From Thermocrinis sp. (lineage in GTDB: Bacteria > Aquificota > Aquificia > Aquificales > Aquificaceae): a stretch of DNA of 21,708 nt. Below, piece after piece: positions 14,879 through 21,708 of this stretch (positions are counted from its first letter, which is position 1; the number at the start of each line of letters is the position of its first letter). Below the pieces are notes generated by a model. It made no database searches and was not told where the DNA came from. It saw nothing but the letters and a program-made list of their open reading frames with translations. Location: positions 1 through 21,708 of the forward strand of contig JAEMPM010000009.1 of NCBI GenBank assembly GCA_022759285.1. The letters are read 5' to 3'. Both the position numbers and the translations under genes were made by a program.

Positions 14879-16591
14879 TTACTGTTTATCCTTTTCTATG
14901 AGCTCCTTAACATAGGGAAGGGCATCCTCCACCGCAAGGTCTATTCTCTCGCCAGTGTGTCTTTTCCACAGTTCCACCTTTCCATCCTTTGCTTTTTTCC
15001 CTACTACCAAAATGTAAGGAAATCCGCAGAGTTCTGCGTCTGCAAACTTAAAGCCCGGGCTCTCGTCCCTATCGTCATAGATAACGTCCAAACCCATCTC
15101 CATAGCCTTGATATAAAGTCCTTCTGCCACAGACCTTTGAGTTTCGTCGGAGGTGTTGACACAGATTATGTTTAGTTCAAAGGGTGCCACCACCGTAGGA
15201 AACTTTATCCCTTTCTCGTCGTGATATTGCTCCACTATGGCAGAAAGGCATCGGGATATACCAATGCCATAACATCCCATGACCACAGGTTTTTCCTGAC
15301 CAAAGCGGTCCTTTATCAGAGCTTTCATAGGTTCTGAGTATCTTGTTCCCAGAAGGAATATGTGTCCAAGCTCAAGAGCCTTCCCTACCTTGAGAGACCC
15401 ACCACACTTAGGACATGGATCTCCTTCTTCCACCTCGCAAACATCCACAAACTCTCCATATTGGATGTCCCTTCCGGGATTTACGTTTATGTAATGGTAA
15501 TCGGGCTCGTTTAAGGCTACCACCATGTTCTTTACGCCATAGGTAGAATTGTCCCAAAGGACCTTTATATCCTCCGGCAGGTTAAAGGGCCCCACAAAGC
15601 CCTTTGTGGTACCAAGCCATTGCTTTATCTCTTCCTCAGAAGCTAAGCGAAAATCCTCCGTGCCAAAGAGAGCTTCAAGCTTTTTCTCATCCACCTCCCT
15701 GTCTCCCCTTATGAGAACCATTACCCTTTCTCCGTTTCCTTTTACGTAAAGGAGTGCCTTCAGAATCTTGTAAGCGGGCACCTTCAGGTAATCGGAAAGC
15801 ATGGCAATGGTGGTGGTGTTGGGCGTATAGACCTTTTCCATGGGCTTTTCTTCCTCTGTCTCCTCTTTGTGCTTTGGGAGAGGAACAATCTCTGCGTTGG
15901 CGGAGTATCCACAGTTTTCACAAAAGGCTACCTTTGCCTCTCCGTAATCGGTAAGAATCACAAACTCATGGGACATCTTCCCTCCAATAGCACCTACGCT
16001 TGCCTCTACCAAAAGGGTGTTCAGCCTGAGCTTTTTAAAGATCCTCTCGTAGGCAAACTTCATAGATTCATAGGAGATCATGGCAGAGAATTCATCTTCG
16101 TCAAAAGAATAAGCGTCCTTCATCAAGAACTCCCTTGACCTAATCAAGCCAAAGCGTGGTCTTTTCTCGTCTCTGAACTTCACCTGTATTTGATACAAGA
16201 TCAGAGGCAAGGCTTTGTAGGAATTTATGAACCTCCTAAAGAGGTCTGTGATCTCCTCTTCGTGGGTAGGTCCAAGGCAGTATTCTCTTCCGTGTCTGTC
16301 CTGCAGTTTAAAAAGTTCCTTGCCGTACAAATCCCATCTTCCAGTTTCCTTCCAAAGCTCAGAGGGGTTCAGTACACTCAAAAGCACCTCTTGTGCTCCG
16401 CTCCTGTCCATCTCTTTTCTGACTATGTTTTCTATCTTTCTTAGAACCTTGAGGGCAGGTGGTGTGTATTCGTAAACGCCGGAAGCAACCTGAGACAAAA
16501 ATCCACCCTTTAGCAGCAGTTTGTGAGAAATTGCCTCTGCATCTGCTGGTTCTTCCTTTAGCGTATACCAAAAGTATTTACTCCATCGCAT
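14879..16591 (-). CDS. proS: Prolyl-tRNA synthetase, bacterial type, 570 aa
   Basis: This class II aminoacyl-tRNA synthetase charges tRNA-Pro. Motif 2 is FRDEKRPRFGLIRSREFLMKDAY (residues 139-161) and motif 3 is GCYGIGISRCLSAI (439-452). The TXE-type loop CLGPTHEEEITDLF (105-118) binds ATP and proline. Residues about 225-400 form the inserted editing domain of bacterial ProS, bracketed by cysteine pairs FCENCGYSAN (224-233) and DPCPKCGG (391-398) that resemble a zinc knuckle. The anticodon-binding domain ends the protein at FADAELCGFPYILVVGKKA (516-534). Length matches E. coli ProS (572). It begins 28 bp from the divergent mreB start with no visible Shine-Dalgarno, and ends at its own terminator. 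Confidence 0.97.
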   Translation of the reverse strand: MRWSKYFWYTLKEEPADAEAISHKLLLKGGFLSQVASGVYEYTPPALKVLRKIENIVRKEMDRSGAQEVLLSVLNPSELWKETGRWDLYGKELFKLQDRHGREYCLGPTHEEEITDLFRRFINSYKALPLILYQIQVKFRDEKRPRFGLIRSREFLMKDAYSFDEDEFSAMISYESMKFAYERIFKKLRLNTLLVEASVGAIGGKMSHEFVILTDYGEAKVAFCENCGYSANAEIVPLPKHKEETEEEKPMEKVYTPNTTTIAMLSDYLKVPAYKILKALLYVKGNGERVMVLIRGDREVDEKKLEALFGTEDFRLASEEEIKQWLGTTKGFVGPFNLPEDIKVLWDNSTYGVKNMVVALNEPDYHYINVNPGRDIQYGEFVDVCEVEEGDPCPKCGGSLKVGKALELGHIFLLGTRYSEPMKALIKDRFGQEKPVVMGCYGIGISRCLSAIVEQYHDEKGIKFPTVVAPFELNIICVNTSDETQRSVAEGLYIKAMEMGLDVIYDDRDESPGFKFADAELCGFPYILVVGKKAKDGKVELWKRHTGERIDLAVEDALPYVKELIEKDKQ

Positions 16592-16599
16592 AGAAAAGT

Positions 16600-16611
16600 T
16601 ATTTTAAAATA
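16600..16611. promoter_or_regulatory. 12-bp AT palindrome between proS and mreB, possible bidirectional -10 element
   Basis: TATTTTAAAATA is a perfect palindrome centred in the 28-bp gap. On each strand it offers a -10-like TAAAAT whose predicted start falls only a few bases before the respective ATG. Neither gene has a Shine-Dalgarno or a recognisable -35 box at the expected distance, so both mRNAs would be almost leaderless. The sequence is certain; the promoter role is inference. Confidence 0.4.
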
Positions 16612-16619
16612 TCCATCCT

Positions 16620-17651
16620 ATGCTAAGCGGGATACTAAAACTCTTTGGTCTATTTTCCAACAACATAGGCGTGGATCTTGGTACCGCCAATACAGTTATC
16701 TACGTAGAGGACAAAGGTGTTGTTCTTTCTGAACCCTCCATAGTGGCAGTAGACGTGAAAACTGGAAAAGTCATAGCAGTTGGAAAGGAAGCTAAAGAAA
16801 TGCTTGGAAAAACCCCTGAGACAATACAAACCATAAGACCACTCAGAGATGGAGTGATAACGGATTTTGAGGCAACAAGAATAATGCTCTCTTACTTTAT
16901 TAACAAAGTGATAGGCAGTGGCATATTCAGACCAAAGCCAAGGGTGGTGATAGGTGTACCTTCAGGCGTCACCCAGGTGGAAAAGAGGGCAGTTATAGAT
17001 GCTGCAAAGAGCGCAGGTGCAAGGGAGATATACTTAATAGCAGAACCTATGGCAGCAGCCATAGGTGCTGGTCTTCCAATAGACGAGCCTGTTGGAAATA
17101 TGATCGTGGATATTGGAGGGGGTACCACAGAGATAGCGGTAATATCCCTGGCGGGTATAGTGGTGTCCACCTCTATCCGGGTGGCGGGGGACGAAATGAC
17201 GGAGGCAGTCGCCAGCTACATTAAGAAAAAGCACCACATATTGATCGGAGAACAAACCGCAGAGAGGATAAAAATAGAACTTGGAAGTGCAGTGGAAGAA
17301 GAAGAAGAGAGGGTTATGGAAATAAAAGGTAGAGATATAACTGGGCTTCCAAAGACCATAACCATAACAAACAGGGAGATTACAGAAGCCTTGGAAGATG
17401 TGGTTAGTACTATAATAAACGCCATAAAGGCTACTCTTGAGAGAACACCGCCAGAGCTTGCCTCAGATATTGCAGAAAGAGGTATTACTTTGGCGGGAGG
17501 TGGCTCCCTTCTTAGAAATTTGGACGTAAGGGTACACAGAGAGACGGGAATAATAACCAGATACTGCGAGGACCCTATAACCGCAGTTGCCAGAGGTGTA
17601 GGTTCTATACTCGATAAGATGCACTTAATAAAGCGAGTATCTATGGAATGA
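16620..17651 (+). CDS. mreB: Rod-shape-determining actin homologue MreB, 343 aa
   Basis: MreB polymerises under the inner membrane and guides the cell-elongation machinery. The actin-fold phosphate loops are visible: IGVDLGTANTVIYVEDKG (17-34) and VDIGGGTTEIAVISLAG near 160-178, plus IAEPMAAAIGAGL near 137-150 and the ITLAGGGSLLRNL adenosine motif near 288-300. The first residues MLSGILKLFGLF could form an amphipathic membrane-binding helix. Length is standard (about 345). It leads the mreBCD-mrdA operon and its stop overlaps the mreC start by 4 nt (ATGA). Confidence 0.97.
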   Translation: MLSGILKLFGLFSNNIGVDLGTANTVIYVEDKGVVLSEPSIVAVDVKTGKVIAVGKEAKEMLGKTPETIQTIRPLRDGVITDFEATRIMLSYFINKVIGSGIFRPKPRVVIGVPSGVTQVEKRAVIDAAKSAGAREIYLIAEPMAAAIGAGLPIDEPVGNMIVDIGGGTTEIAVISLAGIVVSTSIRVAGDEMTEAVASYIKKKHHILIGEQTAERIKIELGSAVEEEEERVMEIKGRDITGLPKTITITNREITEALEDVVSTIINAIKATLERTPPELASDIAERGITLAGGGSLLRNLDVRVHRETGIITRYCEDPITAVARGVGSILDKMHLIKRVSME

Positions 17652-18421
17652 AAGAGAAGTTGTTTTATTTTTCTCTGTTTCTGATCAGCGTGTTTGCCTA
17701 TTTATCCAATTTGTCTTCTTATCCTTTGCTTTCTCCCTTCGTAAATCTTATAAACAGACTTTTAATGCCTGTGATAGAGTTCAAGGCTCAGACCACAAGA
17801 AGAGTTCAAGACCTTGTAAATACTTATGTGTTTTTAGTGGATGCACAAAAAAGAAACAAAAAGTTGTTGGAAGAGGTCAGTACACTTAGTCTAAAGGTCA
17901 GCGAGCTTGAAGGTTGTAAGCGTGAGCTTTCACAGTTGAAAGGATTAATGGAAGAACCTCTCACTGTTGAATATACCCTTGCGGGAGTGGTCGCCTATGA
18001 CCCTTCAGGAAGGGATGAGTTTATGCTACTTGATAAGGGAAAGAGGGATGGACTTGAAGAGGGTTTTGTGGTAGCCTACAGAAACGTATTTTTGGGCATT
18101 GTGGATCAGGTTTATGCGGGCACTTCAAGGGTCAGGACTGTTTGGTCTGATAACCTCCACGTGAGTGCTACCGCGAGTGGAAAAAACTACATATACAAAG
18201 GTGGATTTCCAAAGGGTAGTCTGTTGCATGTAGCCCAAGAGGATGAACTAAAAAAAGGGGAAAAAGTTTTTCTGAGAAGCCTTAGACTTCCCCCGCTTGA
18301 AATAGGGGAGGTTTATGAAGTCTATCCTTCAGGAGAACAGTTTTTCAAAAGGGTTGAAGTAAAACCTTACGGAGATGTTAGAAGGGTTGATTTTGTACTG
18401 GTGTTGAGGAGAAAACTTTGA
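17648..18421 (+). CDS. mreC: Cell-shape protein MreC, 257 aa
   Basis: MreC is a bitopic inner-membrane protein linking MreB to the penicillin-binding proteins. One N-terminal transmembrane segment lies at about 5-22 (LFYFSLFLISVFAYLSNL). A coiled coil occupies about 58-100 (QKRNKKLLEEVSTLSLKVSELE) and drives dimerisation. The periplasmic beta domains follow, with the family pattern VVAYDPSGRDEFMLLDKGKRDGLEEGFVV (residues 112-140). Its start overlaps the mreB stop and its stop shares one base with the mreD ATG (TGATG), so the three are translationally coupled. Confidence 0.93.
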   Translation: MKEKLFYFSLFLISVFAYLSNLSSYPLLSPFVNLINRLLMPVIEFKAQTTRRVQDLVNTYVFLVDAQKRNKKLLEEVSTLSLKVSELEGCKRELSQLKGLMEEPLTVEYTLAGVVAYDPSGRDEFMLLDKGKRDGLEEGFVVAYRNVFLGIVDQVYAGTSRVRTVWSDNLHVSATASGKNYIYKGGFPKGSLLHVAQEDELKKGEKVFLRSLRLPPLEIGEVYEVYPSGEQFFKRVEVKPYGDVRRVDFVLVLRRKL

Positions 18422-18864
18422 TGTTTTATTTACTTTTGGCTTTTGTTCTCTTTCTTCAAAGTTCGGTATTGGTTGGGATTTTTGGAAGCTATCTGTTTGT
18501 GCCAGACTTACTTTTATCTCTTCTCTTCCTTTCAAGCATCAGAGGTCCCACAAATTACGCAAGGGGCTTTATAGGAGGATTTCTTCTTGATGTGCTATTG
18601 GACACTTTAGGATGGCATGCATCGGGTAAGCTCTTAGCCTTGTTTGTGCTTAGTTTTATAAAGAGAAAGTTCTTTATAGAAACCCTTACCTCCCTCATGA
18701 TTACCTACTTGATAGTAGCCCTTCTGGAACACGCCTACAGACTTTTGCTTTTTAGATCCAAATTCTACTACCCTTTGGAGCCCACCCCTCTTGCGATTGG
18801 GTTCCTTGTGGAGTTGGCGGTGGTTTATTATTTTGGAAAGAAATTGCTGAAAAATGAGACGTAG
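18421..18864 (+). CDS. mreD: Cell-shape protein MreD, 147 aa
   Basis: A small polytopic membrane protein with about five hydrophobic segments, starting MFYLLLAFVLFLQSSVLVGIFG in outline. The block YLFVPDLLLSLLFLSSIRGP then GFIGGFLLDVLLDTLGWHASG is the typical MreD pattern (PDLLL...G...GFxxGLLxDxL). I chose the ATG at 18421, which shares a base with the mreC stop. A TTG three bases earlier is possible but less likely. It works with MreB, MreC, PBP2 and RodA in lateral wall synthesis. Identification rests on hydrophobicity, position and this short pattern. Confidence 0.88.
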   Translation: MFYLLLAFVLFLQSSVLVGIFGSYLFVPDLLLSLLFLSSIRGPTNYARGFIGGFLLDVLLDTLGWHASGKLLALFVLSFIKRKFFIETLTSLMITYLIVALLEHAYRLLLFRSKFYYPLEPTPLAIGFLVELAVVYYFGKKLLKNET

Positions 18865-20626
18865 GGACTTCCTACTGGTGCTATTACTTTCTGTCCTCCT
18901 TTACTTGGCTTCACTCTTTAGGCTCTTTTACTTACAGATCTTTAAAGGAGAGTATTACAAAAACTTGGCAAAGAGAAATTACATAAGGCGGAGGGTGGTC
19001 TACGCTCAAAGGGGAGATATCCTTGACAGAAACGGCGTAAAGTTAGCCTATGATATACCCGAATATGCTTTATTTTTGGACCCACAGTTAATAGAGGAGA
19101 AAAGCACTTTAGAAGAAACCCTTAAAAACCTTGATGAGCTTTTTGGCATAAAGCTGTCTTATGAGTTTTTGCAGAGCAAAAGAAGAAGCGTTGAACCTAT
19201 ACTCTTAAAAAAGTTGGAAGGTCAGGAAGAGCTTGATAAGTTTTATAACAACAGTTATCGCCTGCCGGGTGTTTTCATAAACATGCTTCCAAAAAGGTTT
19301 TATCCCTTTGGAGAGGAGTGTGCCCACCTTTTGGGATATGTAGGTTATCCAACACAGGAACACATGGAAAAATACAAGGAAAGAATATCCTTTCAGAGTT
19401 TGGTGGGAAGGCAGGGCTTGGAGAAAGTTTTTGATGAAGAACTGCTGGGTTGGGTTGGTACGGAGGAGCTAATCGTCAACGCGGTGGGAAAGATTATAGG
19501 AACCTACAGGGAAACTGCACCTAAGAAAGGAAACAATTTGGTTCTTACAATAGACAGCCGAATTCAGAAGATCGCTTTTGATGTTTTTAAAGCCTCTGGG
19601 CATAAGGCGGGTGCCATAATAGTTTTAAAGGCAGACACGGGAGAGGTTTTGGCTTTGATGAGCTATCCTTCCTACGACCCAAACCTGATATACGATAAAT
19701 GGGAAGATTATCAGAAAGACCCTATGAACCCTCTTTTTAATAGGGCATTAAATGCCTTTTATCCACCGGGTTCTGTTGTAAAGGTTGGTTTGGCAATTGG
19801 ACTTTTGCAGGAGGGAGTGAGCCCAAAGGAGGGTGTCTTTTGCAAAGGAAAGTTTTCCCTCGGTGATAGGAATTTTTACTGTTGGCTAAGGAGTGGACAC
19901 GGCTGGGAGAACATGCGCACTGCCATACGAGACTCTTGCGACGTTTATTTTTATAACTTTTGCTACAACAGGCTTGGACAAAGGAAAATGGAAGCTATCC
20001 TTAGGAATTTTTCCTTTGGAGAAAGCGTGCCCTTTGAATTACCAAATGCGCGAGGTATAGTACCCAATCCTGAGTGGAAAAGAAAGGTCAAAAAGGAAGC
20101 ATGGTATGGGGGAGATACAATCAATATGTCCATAGGTCAAGGATACCTAAAGGCAACCCTCCTTCAACAGTGTCTTATGGTGATGGGTATAGCAAACAAT
20201 GGAGTTATTTACAAACCTTTCCTGGTCAAAGAAATTAGAGACCCAGAAGGACGGGTAGTTTGGAGAAATAAAAAGAGTGTCTATAAGGTTATAAAAGCAC
20301 CCCTTGAACACTTTGCCCTTGTTAAGGAGGCTATGAGGGATGTGGTCAGATCTGGAACGGGCACTATGGCTAACTCTCCTATTGCAGAGATTGCCGGAAA
20401 GACAGGCACCGCCCAGGTATCTTCTGTAAGCGCAAGAAGAAAGAACCTTCCCTACAAACTCAGAGACCACGCCTGGTTCGTTTGCTTTGCTCCATACAGA
20501 AATCCCCTCTTTGTGGTAGGTGTTTTGGTAGAGCATGGAGGATCTGGAGGGTCTGTAGCTGCGCCTATAGCAAGAAAGGTGATAGAGAGAATATACACAG
20601 AAGGCATACACAAGGAACTAGTATGA
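18854..20626 (+). CDS. mrdA: Penicillin-binding protein 2 (peptidoglycan transpeptidase), 590 aa
   Basis: PBP2 cross-links peptidoglycan during elongation. The N-terminal membrane anchor (about 5-30) is followed by the dimerisation/pedestal region with RGDILDRNGVKLAYDIPEY (53-71). The transpeptidase domain contains PPGSVVKVG with catalytic Ser307 and Lys310, SCD (361-363, the SXN-equivalent, as SSD in E. coli PBP2), and KTGT (516-519). Length is a little under E. coli PBP2 (633). The start overlaps the mreD end by 11 nt. No signal peptidase site is expected; it stays anchored. rodA, often next to mrdA, is not adjacent here. Confidence 0.95.
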   Translation: MRRRDFLLVLLLSVLLYLASLFRLFYLQIFKGEYYKNLAKRNYIRRRVVYAQRGDILDRNGVKLAYDIPEYALFLDPQLIEEKSTLEETLKNLDELFGIKLSYEFLQSKRRSVEPILLKKLEGQEELDKFYNNSYRLPGVFINMLPKRFYPFGEECAHLLGYVGYPTQEHMEKYKERISFQSLVGRQGLEKVFDEELLGWVGTEELIVNAVGKIIGTYRETAPKKGNNLVLTIDSRIQKIAFDVFKASGHKAGAIIVLKADTGEVLALMSYPSYDPNLIYDKWEDYQKDPMNPLFNRALNAFYPPGSVVKVGLAIGLLQEGVSPKEGVFCKGKFSLGDRNFYCWLRSGHGWENMRTAIRDSCDVYFYNFCYNRLGQRKMEAILRNFSFGESVPFELPNARGIVPNPEWKRKVKKEAWYGGDTINMSIGQGYLKATLLQQCLMVMGIANNGVIYKPFLVKEIRDPEGRVVWRNKKSVYKVIKAPLEHFALVKEAMRDVVRSGTGTMANSPIAEIAGKTGTAQVSSVSARRKNLPYKLRDHAWFVCFAPYRNPLFVVGVLVEHGGSGGSVAAPIARKVIERIYTEGIHKELV

Positions 20627-20645
20627 AGTTATATTTTTGTTCATT

Positions 20646-21708
20646 ATGGCGGACACTCTTTTAGACCACAGGAGCGTGCAATTTGAATTTGCAAAGAAGA
20701 GCTTTCTTTCTTTCATTGAAGGAAAGGATTACCTTATACCTTACCTAAAGCCTGAAAAAACTCCTCTTCTGCTTATGGACCTGGAGGGAATAAAAGGGAG
20801 ATACATAGAACTTAAGTATCACTTTCCTAACTTCAACGTGTATTACGCGGTAAAGGCCAATGATCATGAAAGAATCATAAGAGCACTTGCTGAGCTTGGG
20901 GCAGGGTTTGAAGTGGCTTCCACGGAAGAGCTAAACAAGGTGCTTAGTGTAGGTGTAAGCCCAAACAGGATTATATCAAGCAATCCGGTTAAACCTCCCG
21001 AGTTTATAGAGTACGCTTACAAAAAGGGAGTAGATCGGTTTGCGGTAGATTCCTTTACAGAGGTGGATAAGGTATCAGCCTTAGCAAGCAGGGCAAAGGT
21101 GTATGTTAGAATTGTTGTGCCCAACGAAGGAAGCGACTGGCCTCTTTCCAAAAAGTTTGGCGTGGACTTAGATACCGCCTTGGATATTTTGGAATACGCA
21201 AGAGAAAAAAGGCTAATACCTTACGGCATAACCTTTCATGTAGGCTCTCAGTGCAACAACTTTAGAAACTGGTTTATAGGCATAAAAACAGCAGCGGAGC
21301 TTTGGGAAAAGGCAAAGGAGAGAGGTCTAAGACTCCAGATGTTAAACATTGGTGGAGGAATACCAGTCAGATACAGCTACGAAGCCCTAAGCATAGAGGA
21401 TATAGCATACTATGTAAAAGGGCTACTTCAGAAGTTTTTCCCTATACTGCCATATGAGCTCCAAATGGAACCTGGCAGGGGCATAGTAGGAGACCAGGGT
21501 ATCATGGTATGCAGGATCATAGGGAAGGCAAAGAGAGGAGAGGATCTATGGCTTTACATAGACACGGGTGTGTTCAACGGTCTTGCAGAAGCTTTGGGAG
21601 GTATAAGGTATGCCTTTTACCTGGACAGAGAAGGTGAGCTAAAAGAATGGACCATCGGCGGTGTATCCTGTGATAGTATGGATGTGGTGGCAAGGAATGT
21701 GGCCCTTC
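20646..21708 (+). CDS. PLP-dependent ornithine/lysine decarboxylase-type enzyme (fold type III), partial
   Basis: The frame is open from ATG 20646 to the window end (354 codons seen). The alanine-racemase-fold barrel carries the PLP lysine in YYAVKAN (Lys70), then HVGSQ (198-202), LNIGGGIP (233-240) and MEPGRG (274-279). A second domain follows with DTGVFNGL and the catalytic SCDSMD (341-346), the pattern of ornithine/lysine decarboxylases; diaminopimelate decarboxylases usually have a GPxCESGD-type motif there. A polyamine-synthesis role is therefore favoured, which fits a thermophile, but lysA-like or carboxynorspermidine-type activity is not excluded. It starts 19 nt after mrdA with no clear Shine-Dalgarno, and may be co-transcribed with the mre operon. 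Confidence 0.85.
   Translation, partial: MADTLLDHRSVQFEFAKKSFLSFIEGKDYLIPYLKPEKTPLLLMDLEGIKGRYIELKYHFPNFNVYYAVKANDHERIIRALAELGAGFEVASTEELNKVLSVGVSPNRIISSNPVKPPEFIEYAYKKGVDRFAVDSFTEVDKVSALASRAKVYVRIVVPNEGSDWPLSKKFGVDLDTALDILEYAREKRLIPYGITFHVGSQCNNFRNWFIGIKTAAELWEKAKERGLRLQMLNIGGGIPVRYSYEALSIEDIAYYVKGLLQKFFPILPYELQMEPGRGIVGDQGIMVCRIIGKAKRGEDLWLYIDTGVFNGLAEALGGIRYAFYLDREGELKEWTIGGVSCDSMDVVARNVAL

Overview
The gene content and style point to a thermophilic member of the Aquificales (Aquificaceae-like, e.g. Hydrogenobacter/Thermocrinis/Aquifex relatives). The evidence is proteins rich in Lys, Glu and Ile, arginine written almost entirely as AGA/AGG, a group-1 sigma factor next to miaA, a lone trpB, and tightly packed, overlapping, mixed-function operons. 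This placement is inferred from sequence style and family recognition; no search was run.

Layout. (1) 1-442: the end of an upstream + strand transcript. It holds a short tail fragment and a small, apparently decayed ORF (29-337, one in-frame TGA); otherwise no intact gene is seen. (2) 443-3375, minus strand: a three-gene unit encoding a cNMP-binding/CBS/DUF294 nucleotidyltransferase-like regulator, a degenerate EAL-domain protein and a TPR lipoprotein. (3) 3454-5289, minus strand: DUF485 (yjcH-type) plus an ActP-type acetate/cation symporter, closed by a clear terminator and driven by a near-perfect sigma-70 promoter. (4) 5290-5515: divergent control region with a 32-bp imperfect palindrome. 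(5) 5516-7411, plus strand: acetyl-CoA synthetase. Regions 2-5 together form an acetate uptake and activation island with its own sensory/regulatory proteins.

(6) 7534-10844, plus strand: a phosphoribosyltransferase, rpoD and miaA (miaA overlaps the end of rpoD). (7) 10812-13428, minus strand: proA and rseP, converging on and overlapping miaA. (8) 13479-14669, plus strand: trpB, divergent from proA across only 50 bp. (9) 14670-14878: a strongly stem-loop-forming convergent spacer with terminators for both neighbours and perhaps a structured RNA. (10) 14879-16591, minus strand: proS, divergent from mreB across 28 bp containing a 12-bp AT palindrome. (11) 16620-20626, plus strand: the elongasome operon mreB-mreC-mreD-mrdA, every junction overlapping. 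(12) 20646 to window end: a PLP-dependent ornithine/lysine decarboxylase-type enzyme, cut by the window edge.

Most of the window is well-known housekeeping content. The parts most worth a second look are the acetate island (palindrome, DUF294 regulator, EAL protein lacking its catalytic residues), the structured trpB/proS spacer, and the very short symmetric divergent promoter regions. I did not see CRISPR arrays, tRNA or rRNA genes, intact insertion sequences or phage genes.
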